Below are positions 24,697 through 33,444 of a DNA stretch of 64,000 nucleotides, one piece after another (positions within the stretch are counted from its first letter, which is position 1; each line of letters starts with the position of its first letter). The DNA comes from JALHMI01 sp964598535 (GTDB lineage: Bacteria > Planctomycetota > Planctomycetia > Pirellulales > PALSA-1355): positions 1 through 64,000 of the forward strand of contig CAZRCI010000007.1 of the NCBI GenBank assembly GCA_964598535.1, written 5' to 3'. The position numbers and the translations under genes are program-made. The notes beneath the pieces are model-generated. The model was not told where the DNA came from. It saw only the letters and a program-made list of their open reading frames with translations, and did not search any database.

Positions 24697-26133
24697 CTAA
24701 CGTCGCGCGGTCGGAGCCGGAGCGCCGTTGCGGGGAACGTTCAGCGATGTCAGGTGGCGCGACTGCTGGGCCTGGCGGTCGCTGGCCAACTGCTGCAAAA
24801 GCTGCGGCGAAGCCCGATCGAGCATGATCACCTCGCTCTTGGCGTTGGGGCTCGCGAGGGGGCGAATGATGCAGATTACCTCAGCGACGTCGGCCTGGGG
24901 CCCCACGGCGGCGAGGGCCGCGGGATCGACGCCCTGCAAGGCCGCGGGCGGCGCGGCGGCCGCTCCGGAGATTGCGTGCGGCGCAGGGCCGGGCATGGTC
25001 GCCGCGACGGGCGCCACGGCGCCGCTCGACGCGACCAATTGGTTGGGCTGCGGCTGCTGATAGATCGCCGAGAGGCCAATCTCATCGAGTTCTTTTTGAA
25101 TGACTTCGAGCGCGGCGAAGAGTCCTTCGTTGTCGGCCGGATCGGCGGCGTTGCAGACCCCGATGACCTGGCCATCGGCGGTGAACAATCCGCCGCCGCT
25201 ACGCCCTTGGACGGGAAGCCCGGCGACCTGGAAATTGGCCGGACCGACGAACTTATTGAGCCCCGTGATCGTGGTCTGTTCGGCCGTGGCCGGTCCGCCA
25301 TTGTTGCAACCGACCGTGGTTACGCGGTCTCCCTTGGCGGCCAGATAGCCCCGGGGAGCCAGCCGCGCGACCTGCACGGGCACGGGTGACTTGATGCTTA
25401 CGAAGCCGATATCGGTTTGCAAGTCGTAGCCGACAACCTTGCCAGGCAGCTTTTGCGGCGCGCCCGGCGCGAGCAGATCGACGGAGATCTCACCCTTGCC
25501 TTGCGAGTCGCGGAAGATGTGCCCGCAGGTAAGCACCAGGGCCTCGCCCGCGCGGGCGTCGATGATCGTTCCCGAGCCATAAGAGACGCCGGCCGGGTCG
25601 GCGATCGTGAGCCGCACGCTGGAAGCGATCAAGTCGTTTGGCGGAAGCGTCGCCGCGCGGCCGCTGGTTTCGAAGCTGCGTGGCGGCAGCTCGCGCAGCG
25701 GTTGGGGACTTGTCGGGGCGTTCAACGGCCGGTCGACAACTCCTGGCGAACGGTTTTGGAGCGACGAGAGCCGGGCCAGCGGACCATCGGGCGATTGTCC
25801 GCGAACGATGGCCGCCGGGCGCGGTCCGACGCCGGCGCGGCCGAACATCGAGGCCAGTTCGGCTTGACTGGCCCCGCCGGTTTGGCGAGCGACTTCGCGA
25901 CCGTCGACCACGAGCACAAAGCAGGGGATATTCTGGATTTTGTATTGGATGGCAAGCTGCCGCTCCTGGTCGACGTCGACGCGGCGAACGGGATAGCCGG
26001 CTCGTTCGAGCTCGGCGACGGTGCTCTCCATGGCGCGGCAGGGACCGCACCACGAGGCGTGAAAGTCGAGTAAGACCGTGTCGCCGGATGCCGCTAAAGC
26101 TGCCACGAGCGCGGCGATCTGCACCGAGACCAT
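24697..26133 (-). CDS. Thioredoxin domain fused to trypsin-like serine protease
   Basis: A 478-residue two-domain protein. Residues 1-100 are a thioredoxin fold with WCGPC (Cys29, Cys32) and the cis-Pro region IQNIPCFVLV. Residues about 165-350 are a trypsin/HtrA-like protease: YGSGTIID, His205 in LTCGHIF, Asp241 in DLQTDIGFVSI and Ser312 in QGRSGGGLF, where Arg replaces the usual Asp of GDSGG. The last 120 residues are Pro/Ala-rich and probably disordered. MVSVQIAALVAALAASGD is weakly hydrophobic, so export is uncertain. GGAGG about nine bases before the ATG at 26133 fixes the start; the longer frame lacks support. A redox-coupled protease is one reading. It is a single-gene unit, divergent from a two-component system. 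Confidence 0.85.
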   Translation of the reverse strand: MVSVQIAALVAALAASGDTVLLDFHASWCGPCRAMESTVAELERAGYPVRRVDVDQERQLAIQYKIQNIPCFVLVVDGREVARQTGGASQAELASMFGRAGVGPRPAAIVRGQSPDGPLARLSSLQNRSPGVVDRPLNAPTSPQPLRELPPRSFETSGRAATLPPNDLIASSVRLTIADPAGVSYGSGTIIDARAGEALVLTCGHIFRDSQGKGEISVDLLAPGAPQKLPGKVVGYDLQTDIGFVSIKSPVPVQVARLAPRGYLAAKGDRVTTVGCNNGGPATAEQTTITGLNKFVGPANFQVAGLPVQGRSGGGLFTADGQVIGVCNAADPADNEGLFAALEVIQKELDEIGLSAIYQQPQPNQLVASSGAVAPVAATMPGPAPHAISGAAAAPPAALQGVDPAALAAVGPQADVAEVICIIRPLASPNAKSEVIMLDRASPQLLQQLASDRQAQQSRHLTSLNVPRNGAPAPTARR

Positions 26134-26761
26134 CGGGTATCCCTCCGTGGAATGTAAGTCGCTGGCCGACGTCCATGCCGGCTCATCGGGTCGCCTGCGA
26201 GCATATCCATCCTGGGGCGAACGAACTTGAGCTGCTTGGCCGATGCGTTCGGCCGCACGAGGCGCAGGCACTCCTTGCCTGGGCTTTATCGCTCGAGTGA
26301 ATCTCCGTGAAGGACGGTACGTCGAAGGGAAGTGTCGCGTGCTACGAACGGCAATCGGCCTCCTGCCAATGCCGCCTGGGACGCAAGCGACGGTGGGAAC
26401 AAAGACGCTGTAACCTTGTGCGCCAAGAGTTTCCTGGCTCGGCAAGGCAGGGAGCATCTTGCCCCGTGTTTCCATTTCTTACAATCGCAGTTTTCAAGAG
26501 CCGAGCCCGGGACGGGCGGGCGATAGCATGCCTAAGTCGCTGCTTAGACAGGCTCTCGCGCCGCTAGCGTGCGTGAGCTTGGCCGCGTGCGGAACCGCAG
26601 TTGCCCGGCAAAGTGCAGCCCGCGTGCCAATGGCTGCCAAATCGCCGGGGTGGTGTGGTACGATTGAGGGCACGCCCTCTTTGAAACCGAGCGCCTGGCG
26701 AGATTGCGGCGAGGGAGCCGCCAATCTCGGCCGGAGCACAGATGCCGCGCACGATACCGCC
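26134..26761. other. Divergent intergenic region, protease / histidine kinase
   Basis: About 630 bp. Open frames continue into it from both neighbours, but their residue composition is Arg/Ser/Pro-rich and not protein-like. A plus frame from 26528 (MPKSLLRQALAPLACVSLAACG) has a lipobox-like stretch and could, if real, extend the kinase N-terminus. I see no other gene and no clear promoter consensus. Confidence 0.4.
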
Positions 26762-27739
26762 ATGCGAACTTCCTACGGTTGGCCGATCACGCTAGCAGTC
26801 GTGATGATCGTGCTGGTGGTCGCGCTGATCGTCGGTTGGGTGATCCTCTCGGTCGAGATCGAGAACACCGGCCTGTTCTGGACACTGCTGGTGCTGGGCA
26901 CGAGCTTTCTGGGCCTGGTGCTGGTAGGCGTCGTGCTGTATTTGCTGATCTCGATCAAGGGCATTCGCCTGACCCAGCGCCAGAGCAACTTCATTGACAG
27001 CGTGACGCACGAGCTGAAGAGCCCGATCGCCTCGCTGAAACTCTATCTGCAGACGCTTTCGCGGCGCAGCGTGACCGAAGAGCAACGGGCGGATTTCTAT
27101 CGCTTTATGCTGGAGGACGTGCAGCGCCTGGACACGCTGATCAATCATATGCTGGACGCCGCGCGGCTAGACCAGGAACCCGTCGACACGAACCAGGAGG
27201 ATGTCGAAGTGTCGCGAGTGCTGGCAACTTGCGCCGAGACAGTCTGTCTGCGGTATCGATTGCCGCAGGAGACGATTCGCGTCACCAGCAGCGAAGCGAT
27301 CGTAAGGGCCCGACCGATCGATGTGGAAATCATGTTTCGTAACTTGATGGATAACGCGATCAAGTATGGCGGCACGCCGCCGGTGGTCGAGGTCGACTCT
27401 CAGTTCAGCGGCCCGGACAAGCTCGTAACGCGCATTGTGGACAACGGCCGAGGAATTCCGGTCAATCTGCGGCAAAAGATCTTCGGCCGTTTTGTCCGGT
27501 TAGGAAGCGAGCTGGAACGCTCCCAGACCGGCACCGGGTTGGGGCTGTTTATCGCCCGCACGGTGGTCCGGCGGATGAACGGCAAGATCCACGTACGCGA
27601 GCGGCCCCAGGCAAGCGGAACGATCTTCGAAGTGGTGCTGCCGGCGCGGCGGCCAGCCCCCGGTCGAGAACAACCCGCGCAGGAGAGCGGGGCAGCCGGC
27701 CCGGCGCAGCTGGATAAAATAGATACCGGTACTCGATAA
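26762..27739 (+). CDS. Sensor histidine kinase
   Basis: A 325-residue membrane histidine kinase. Two helices (about 9-30 and 38-64) are separated by only some eight residues, so there is almost no extracytoplasmic sensor. The HisKA dimerisation domain has the phosphorylated His83 in FIDSVTHELKSPIASL. The ATP-binding domain has the N-box MDNAIKYGG, G1 DNGRGIP and G2 GTGLGLFIA. It should sense membrane state or a partner protein. The start is uncertain: ATG 26762 gives a compact protein but no clear ribosome site; an upstream ATG at 26528 would add a lipoprotein-like N-terminus. The response regulator gene follows after 55 bp, so the two form a two-component system. Confidence 0.9.
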   Translation: MRTSYGWPITLAVVMIVLVVALIVGWVILSVEIENTGLFWTLLVLGTSFLGLVLVGVVLYLLISIKGIRLTQRQSNFIDSVTHELKSPIASLKLYLQTLSRRSVTEEQRADFYRFMLEDVQRLDTLINHMLDAARLDQEPVDTNQEDVEVSRVLATCAETVCLRYRLPQETIRVTSSEAIVRARPIDVEIMFRNLMDNAIKYGGTPPVVEVDSQFSGPDKLVTRIVDNGRGIPVNLRQKIFGRFVRLGSELERSQTGTGLGLFIARTVVRRMNGKIHVRERPQASGTIFEVVLPARRPAPGREQPAQESGAAGPAQLDKIDTGTR

Positions 27740-27794
27740 CCGCGCGGCCCAAGATTGCCAAGGCGCGGCCCGCGGCTATATTGCCTACTCATTC

Positions 27795-28511
27795 ATGAAG
27801 CACATTCTCGTTGTCGACGACGAAGAGCACCTGGCCTTTGGCATCAAGTACAACCTTGAAGCCGAAGGCTTTGAAGTGGCGACCGCGGCCGATGGCCCGA
27901 CGGCGCTGGCGATCATCGAGCGCGCGGACCCGCCGATCGATCTCTTGATTCTCGACCTGATGCTGCCCGGCATGAGCGGCTATGCGGTGTGCGAGGCGCT
28001 GCGCCAGCAAGGCAACAATGTGCCGGTGCTGATGCTCAGTGCCCGGACGTTGGTCGAAGATCGGGTACGCGGTTACGACGTGGGCGCCGATCAGTATCTG
28101 CAAAAGCCATTCGACCTGGAAGAACTGTTAAGCATGGCGCGGAGCCTGCTGGCTCGGCGATCGCCGGCGCCCAGCGCGCCGCCTCAGCCGTCGGAATCCA
28201 CCGTCTTCGAATTTGGCCGAGCCAAGGTGAACTTCGATACCTTCGACGTGACCGTGGCCGGCGAACCCGTGCGACTCACGCATACCGAAATGAAGCTGCT
28301 GCGGTACTTTGTCGAGAACGAAGGGTCGGTAGTCACCCGGGCAGAATTGCTCGAGCACGTATGGGGCATGTCGCACGCGCCAACGACGCGCACGGTGGAT
28401 AACTTCATCGTTAATCTGCGAAAATACTTCGAGGAAGATCCGGCCAAACCGGCGCACTTTCTGAGCGTGCGCGGCACGGGCTATCGTTTCGTGGCGAACG
28501 GCAAGACGTAA
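27795..28511 (+). CDS. OmpR/PhoB-type response regulator
   Basis: A 238-residue transcription regulator. The receiver domain has the acidic pocket VVDDEEH and the phosphorylated Asp54 in LLILDLMLPGMSG, with the conserved Lys in QYLQKPFDLEEL. The C-terminal winged-helix domain (about 138-236) has VRLTHTEMKLLRYFVENEG, TRAELLEHVWG and the closing RGTGYRFV. It is the cognate partner of the histidine kinase encoded immediately upstream. A Pro/Ser-rich linker joins the domains. Targets cannot be read from the window. It ends 38 bp from the convergent PPC-domain gene, with a tandem duplication between them. Confidence 0.95.
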   Translation: MKHILVVDDEEHLAFGIKYNLEAEGFEVATAADGPTALAIIERADPPIDLLILDLMLPGMSGYAVCEALRQQGNNVPVLMLSARTLVEDRVRGYDVGADQYLQKPFDLEELLSMARSLLARRSPAPSAPPQPSESTVFEFGRAKVNFDTFDVTVAGEPVRLTHTEMKLLRYFVENEGSVVTRAELLEHVWGMSHAPTTRTVDNFIVNLRKYFEEDPAKPAHFLSVRGTGYRFVANGKT

Positions 28512-28530
28512 CGCAAGCCCCTTGGACAAT

Positions 28531-28564
28531 GGCTACGGCTTGACGAGGGCTACGGCTTGACGAG
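28531..28564. repeat. Perfect 17-bp tandem duplication
   Basis: GGCTACGGCTTGACGAG is present twice in direct succession (28531-28547 and 28548-28564). The second copy includes the stop codon and last codons of the minus-strand PPC-domain gene, so the first is a duplicated gene end lying beyond the stop. Confidence 0.85.
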
Positions 28565-31435
28565 CTTGAAGTCTTCGACGCTCGTGCCGAGATAGACGTG
28601 GTCGAAGAGCCCGAACTCGCCATCGACCGGCGAGAGCGCGATGCCCGTGAGCGTGAACTCGCCAAAGTCGGCGAACAGGTCGCGAGTGACGACTTCCCAA
28701 TCTTCGGGCAGCGCGGCGTCGATGGCGAGCGACGCGCCATAGCAGGGGCCGGCGGGACCGGAATGGTACCGGAAGCTGGCGCCACCGGGCGCGGCCGGAC
28801 CCCATTGGCCATCGTGATTAAGTTGCAGGCAAATGGCCGAGCCTCCCTGTTTTTTCCAGGCGAAACGCAGATAGCGGTACTCACCGGCCGCGGGATTCTC
28901 ACGAATCTTGAGCGACCAGCCGGGCATCGCCGGATTGAACTTCTGGTCGGGAGTGACGCGCGCGCTGGTGGCGCCGGAATACTTCTGTTCGCCGTCGAGC
29001 GTGGCCGCGCCTCCGCCTTGCGTGAGGGCGGCGACAAACTCGGCCTGATCTTCGAACAGCGGATGGGGCTGCTCGGGCGGCTTCGTTCCGGCGACGATCG
29101 TCAGTGCCAGCTCGAGCGAGGTCGTATGCACGGCCGTCTTCGGATCCTTCGGATCGGCGAGGCAGACCGCGGCCAACTTCACATTGGGCAGCGCGCCGGC
29201 GGCCGTGCCATAGGGAAACACGACCGGAAAGCTGAACTCGGTTTGATCGGGCGCAAGATTGAACGTCGGCGCGGGGATGCCCTCGGGCAGCCCTGTCAAC
29301 GTGAGTTGCACCGGCAGCGCGAATCCGGCGTTTCTAGCGAGCTTGCCCGCGATACTGCCGGTGGGGCCTGCGCCGGCGCGAGCCTCGACCGCGGCGGCGG
29401 CCAATTCGAGCTGGATCGGCGCGATGGTCGCCAAGCGCCGGGCCGGCGTGACGATCGTCGCGAGGGAGGTCTTTCCATCGTCGCCCAGCAGCTCGGCCTG
29501 GATGGCCAGGTCGTATTGGATCCGCGCGAGGTCACCCGGCACGATGATCGCGGGCGAGGCTTCGGTCGCGTCGGCGGCGACGACCGTGGCCGTGGCAAAC
29601 CGTAACGCGCGATCAACGTCGTCGACCTCGCGCTCCTGATTGTTCTCCTGCACTTTCTTGCGGGGCATGCGCTGCGTGGTGAGGAGCGACAGGCGGACCG
29701 CGCCGCGAACGCCCTCGCCCCGTTCGACGCGCAGATGATTCGCAAGCTGCATGCCCTGCACAAGCTGAGCATCCGCGGGATACAGGTCCCAAACAAGTTG
29801 GAGCGGAGCTGGCTGCGTAATGGCGACGGCCAGCGCATCGCCCAGCCAGGGCTGATTTCGCGTGACTTCCGTGGCGGCAGTCGTCGCCCGGCGTTTGAGC
29901 GTAAGCTGCTCGTTGGCGTTCGAGCCGATCACCGAAGTTACCGATTGTGAAGGCGACAGCCCCGGCGCGCTGAGCGTTACGAGGGCCTGCGTCGCATGGG
30001 CGGGAACCTGATTGCCGGTGATCGAAACGCTTTGCGGTAAGTCGGGGAACACCAGGTCGATGGGCCCCGCATAACCCATGCGCTGCACATCCACGCGCAC
30101 CAGGGCCGTGCCATCCCGAGGAATATGCGCGCGGTCGGACGGCAGCGAGATCCGAAATTCCGGAGCGACCGGCGAAACCTCGAGGCGATAGACGTAGTTT
30201 GGCCCGCCGGCGCCGCGCAAATCGCGCACCACGAACACGATCGCCGTCAGCCCCTCGGGCACCGTAAATTCCAATCCCGGATCGGTCGTGTCAGGACGAT
30301 CATCGCTCGCGGCGAGTTCCGCGCCTTGTTCGTTTTGGATGGACAACACGCCATCGAGCGGCGACCCGTGGCGGCGCGCGAGAACGTCTATCTGGAATTT
30401 CTGCCCCGGAGCGACCACCAGGCGATAGCGATCGTGCTGGCCCTTTTCGGAAATACGTCCGCTCACGGCCACCGGCGCCGCCGGAAGCTCCTGAGGTTTG
30501 TCACCGGGCGCGGCTTCGACAACTTCGGCATGGTCGCTCACGATGACCGCCGGGCGGCTGCCCGAGAGCATGGCAACCTCGGGCCAGGGAGCGGGTTGCA
30601 CAGCGCGCGCAAGTTCCGCGGGCAACACGAGCTTTGCCGAGGCACGGACATCGGCCGCCAGATTCGAATCGACAAATTCGAAGGTCGCGTCCGTACCTTG
30701 TTGGACGCCCAGCGGAAACGCCAGATCGGCGAACTTGTAATCGCCGATCTTCAAACGAAAAAAGCCGGGCTCCGCGCCGCGAAAGACAGCGTCGTGGACT
30801 TCGACGCTGTACTGTCCGTCGGCGGGCAGGGTCACGGTTGTCCGCGGATCGCCGCCGAGGGCCACAAGACCCCGGCTCCAAGCAAGCTGTGTGTGGCGCG
30901 CGTCGTAGACATGAACCACCGGATCGAGCTTGGCCCCCAGCCGGCGGGATTCAACTTCCACGACCAGTTGTTGACCCTGTTTGCCGCTGAAGCGAACGGC
31001 CGCCACCGAACTGCCGCTCACCGCGCCCGTGAGCGCGGCGTTGGTCGCGTTCAGCTCGGGCACCAAGGCGAGTTGCGGGAGGTTGTCAACGCCGAGCGCC
31101 ACGGGGTCGGAAATTCCGCTGGCCGACCCGGCACGCAGGAGATAGATCCCCGGCGGACAAGTGCCCTCGATCGTCACCTCGACATCCAGGTGTTGGGCGG
31201 TAGCGCCGTCTTTGATTTTGTAGGTCGTGCCGGGCGCACCGATGTGCAGCGTAGGCTCGGGGAGCAGCTCGGCGCCATCGAGTGCGATGGTAGTCACTCC
31301 GCCGGCTTGTAGGCCACGCAGCGACACGCGGTCGATCCGCGGCGCGGCAAGTGCCTGGCCGATGAGCAGGTTGGCGATGAGAACGGCAAACGTGAACGGC
31401 GCCGACGACGTGAAGCAAAACCCCTGCCAGTTCAT
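28550..31435 (-). CDS. Large secreted protein with PPC domain
   Basis: A 961-residue exported protein with a signal peptide (FTFAVLIANLLIGQALAAP). The mature N-terminus, IDRVSLRGLQAGG followed by TIALDGAELL, resembles an IPT/TIG-like beta domain typical of planctomycete PPC proteins. A bacterial pre-peptidase C-terminal (PPC) domain spans about residues 318-423 (VSGRISEKGQHDRYRLVVAPGQ; LASDDRPDTTDPGLEFTVPEG). Further beta-rich modules follow, and a C-terminal galactose-binding-like segment has LRFAWKKQGGSAICLQLNHDG. No protease domain is seen, so it is likely a surface or polysaccharide-interacting protein. ATG 31435, with GGAG 11 bases upstream, puts the signal peptide at the N-terminus. It is convergent with the response regulator gene. 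Confidence 0.88.
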   Translation of the reverse strand: MNWQGFCFTSSAPFTFAVLIANLLIGQALAAPRIDRVSLRGLQAGGVTTIALDGAELLPEPTLHIGAPGTTYKIKDGATAQHLDVEVTIEGTCPPGIYLLRAGSASGISDPVALGVDNLPQLALVPELNATNAALTGAVSGSSVAAVRFSGKQGQQLVVEVESRRLGAKLDPVVHVYDARHTQLAWSRGLVALGGDPRTTVTLPADGQYSVEVHDAVFRGAEPGFFRLKIGDYKFADLAFPLGVQQGTDATFEFVDSNLAADVRASAKLVLPAELARAVQPAPWPEVAMLSGSRPAVIVSDHAEVVEAAPGDKPQELPAAPVAVSGRISEKGQHDRYRLVVAPGQKFQIDVLARRHGSPLDGVLSIQNEQGAELAASDDRPDTTDPGLEFTVPEGLTAIVFVVRDLRGAGGPNYVYRLEVSPVAPEFRISLPSDRAHIPRDGTALVRVDVQRMGYAGPIDLVFPDLPQSVSITGNQVPAHATQALVTLSAPGLSPSQSVTSVIGSNANEQLTLKRRATTAATEVTRNQPWLGDALAVAITQPAPLQLVWDLYPADAQLVQGMQLANHLRVERGEGVRGAVRLSLLTTQRMPRKKVQENNQEREVDDVDRALRFATATVVAADATEASPAIIVPGDLARIQYDLAIQAELLGDDGKTSLATIVTPARRLATIAPIQLELAAAAVEARAGAGPTGSIAGKLARNAGFALPVQLTLTGLPEGIPAPTFNLAPDQTEFSFPVVFPYGTAAGALPNVKLAAVCLADPKDPKTAVHTTSLELALTIVAGTKPPEQPHPLFEDQAEFVAALTQGGGAATLDGEQKYSGATSARVTPDQKFNPAMPGWSLKIRENPAAGEYRYLRFAWKKQGGSAICLQLNHDGQWGPAAPGGASFRYHSGPAGPCYGASLAIDAALPEDWEVVTRDLFADFGEFTLTGIALSPVDGEFGLFDHVYLGTSVEDFKLVKP

Positions 31436-31684
31436 GGCCGATCGATCTCCATTGTTTCTGCGTCGTGGGCGGCCAAGGGGCCACCAGCGGCGCTGGGCGG
31501 GTGGCCGCTCATCGCGCAAAGTACGGTTCATCTGCGCTCGCGCGGCCATTGGTCGAGTCGACCTCTGCGTGCGCGAGCGTTGCACGGAGATCGCCTCGCA
31601 GGCGTGGTTTTCTGGGAACGTCGCACTCAGTCCGCGTCTCGCAGTCCGGCAAGCGGAGCCGCATCGGGGCGCGGGTCATTCAAG

Positions 31685-32497
31685 TCAGTTCGGATCGTCG
31701 CCAAACGGATTCTCGTCCGCGGGCGTCTCGTCTGCCGGAGCGGAAAACGGGTCGTCGGCAGGCGCTTCGCCCGCCGCGTCGCCAAAGGGGCTGTCTTCGG
31801 CCGGGGCGTCGGCAGGCATTTCGGCTGGCGCATCGGACGGAGCATCGCCAAACGGATTGCCCGTGTCCGCCGGGGCGTCGGCTGCTGGCGCGAACGGATC
31901 GTCGACAGCCGCGGGAGCAGGCGCCGGAGGAGGCACGACGGCTGGAGCCGCGGGCGCTGCAACGGCCGGAGCGGGCGCGACCCCCGACGCGGGCGCGACG
32001 AGCGGCGCCGGTTGCGGACCCACCGGCACGGCGCGTAAGACCTGGGCTTCGTCGCGGCGGCGCTGCTCATAGCGCAGCGCGTCGCGGTGCCTTTGCCGCT
32101 GCCGAGCCTTGGCCCGCGCGATCGAACGGTATTTTTCGAGTTGCTTGCGATCGGCGCCTTGCACGCGTTCGAGCGATTTTGCCACGGGATAGAACTGATC
32201 GACATCGTCGGCCTCGAGATGAGCGCCGTGCTGCATGTCGTCGTGAGCCCCCCAGGTGTCCCCCGTGCGCAGCCGCGCTAGTCCGCGATAGTAGTATGCG
32301 CGCGGATCCTTCGAGCCACCGTCGATGGCAATCGAAAGGTTCTGCATCGCCTGGAAGAAATCGCGGTCGTAGAAGTTGTGTACGCCGTTGCCGTAGAACT
32401 CGTCCATCACGGCATCCTGGGCCGCGGCCGACGAGACAAAACCGCCGGCGGTCGCGAGCAGACCTAACATCACGGGACACACAAAATTCTTATACAT
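31685..32497 (-). CDS. Secreted TPR-like protein with NPF-type repeat tail
   Basis: A 270-residue protein with a signal peptide ending SSAAAQD. The N-terminal half (about 30-110) is a short helical-repeat region (FYDRDFFQAMQNLSIAIDGG, AYYYRGLARLRTGD) like TPR units. A charged segment rich in Arg, Gln and Lys follows. The C-terminal 110 residues are Pro/Ala/Asp-rich and contain five spaced copies of a [N/D/S]PF motif: DDPFAP, GNPFGD, DSPFGD, DDPFSAP, ENPFGDD at the extreme C-terminus. The repeats look like short linear binding motifs on a disordered acidic tail. Function unknown; the family appears planctomycete-specific as far as I can judge. No clear Shine-Dalgarno before the ATG. Confidence 0.8.
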   Translation of the reverse strand: MYKNFVCPVMLGLLATAGGFVSSAAAQDAVMDEFYGNGVHNFYDRDFFQAMQNLSIAIDGGSKDPRAYYYRGLARLRTGDTWGAHDDMQHGAHLEADDVDQFYPVAKSLERVQGADRKQLEKYRSIARAKARQRQRHRDALRYEQRRRDEAQVLRAVPVGPQPAPLVAPASGVAPAPAVAAPAAPAVVPPPAPAPAAVDDPFAPAADAPADTGNPFGDAPSDAPAEMPADAPAEDSPFGDAAGEAPADDPFSAPADETPADENPFGDDPN

Positions 32498-32720
32498 GGC
32501 AAGACGACTCGATGGCTGGGGGGCTAATGAAGTTGTATGCGGGGAAGTTTCTCAACCGCCCGGGCGCGGGCAGCGGCGGTTCTACGGCACGAACGCGGCT
32601 AGGCCCCTGCTCAGGCGAGAGGTTCGCCGCATTGTAACAAGAAATTCATGCTAATTGCCCAGTCTGCGATTTTCAAGGAAACCCCCAAGTCGCGAAACTC
32701 TGGGGCCGATCGCGAAGCAG

Positions 32721-32744
32721 GGCGTTTTTCCCTGGAAAAACGCC
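32721..32744 (-). terminator. Perfect 11-bp hairpin after the anti-sigma gene
   Basis: GGCGTTTTTCC-CT-GGAAAAACGCC lies seven bases beyond the anti-sigma stop. The stem is perfect and includes the T5 run itself, but no T-tract follows, so it may be a terminator variant or a 3-prime stabilising structure. Confidence 0.6.
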
Positions 32745-32751
32745 TTCCGCT

Positions 32752-33444
32752 TTAGTTGGTGAAGGTCGTGTGGCCGATGCCCGCGTCGTGACAGTTCTGG
32801 CAATGTTTGACCACCCGAACCGTGGCCGAGATGGGCACCGAATCGGAAGCCGCGTTGTGACAATCGGTGCAGCAGCTCAACCGCGCCAGGTTGGCGCTGG
32901 CGAGCAACTGAGGATCGTGCAACCGATCACGCGGGGCATCCTCGGGATTGTGCCGATAACAAGCGGCCGGCAATGCCGCGAGCTCCATCCAATCGGCCTG
33001 GCCGATTGCGGCGTCACGAGCCGAGCCCGCGGGAGCGAGCGCCGCACCGGAGACATTGGCGCGATCCGCCGCGCCGGTACTGAGCAGGAGTCCGGCCGTC
33101 ACACCGATGGCAATCATGGCCGCGGTGCGCCAAGCCGCAACACGGGCGTGGACGGGCGGAAGACGCACCGGCAAACTGCGCGGCGCGGGCGGTTCGTAAT
33201 GCGCGGCAAAAGACAACACCGGAACGTGTCGCTCGGCGATGGCATCTCCAAAGTAGCCTGGCAGGCTCAGGCTTTCTTCCGGATCAACCGCTTCCTGAAA
33301 GAGCTCGATCGCGGGGCGCAGCGCGTCGGCCAGCCGCTGGCAGTCGGGACACTCGGCAAGGTGCGCTTCAACGTGCTCATCGCACGCGTCGCCGGTGGGA
33401 AAGGGGCCGCGGGTCAAGATGTCGAAGACCTGATCGCAGTTCAT
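32752..33444 (-). CDS. Anti-sigma factor with zinc finger and C-terminal di-heme (CxxCH) tail
   Basis: A 230-residue membrane protein. Residues 1-40 are a zinc-binding anti-sigma (ZAS) finger with His28, Cys32 and Cys35 in HLAECPDC. One membrane helix follows (about 107-123, TAAMIAIGVTAGLLLSTG). The extracytoplasmic part ends with two c-type heme motifs: CTDCH (192-196) and CQNCH (215-219), spaced like a small multiheme cytochrome, with further His residues nearby. A ZAS anti-sigma factor carrying heme motifs suggests control of the sigma factor by redox state or heme attachment. The ATG overlaps the sigma factor stop (ATGA), so translation is coupled. A hairpin follows the stop. The heme assignment is by motif only. 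Confidence 0.85.
   Translation of the reverse strand: MNCDQVFDILTRGPFPTGDACDEHVEAHLAECPDCQRLADALRPAIELFQEAVDPEESLSLPGYFGDAIAERHVPVLSFAAHYEPPAPRSLPVRLPPVHARVAAWRTAAMIAIGVTAGLLLSTGAADRANVSGAALAPAGSARDAAIGQADWMELAALPAACYRHNPEDAPRDRLHDPQLLASANLARLSCCTDCHNAASDSVPISATVRVVKHCQNCHDAGIGHTTFTN

Noticed and set aside
26528..26761. Lipoprotein-like N-terminal extension of the histidine kinase (LAACG lipobox)
   Set aside because: A lipid-anchored segment before two membrane helices would be odd and the following 75 residues look non-coding; kept only as an alternative start.
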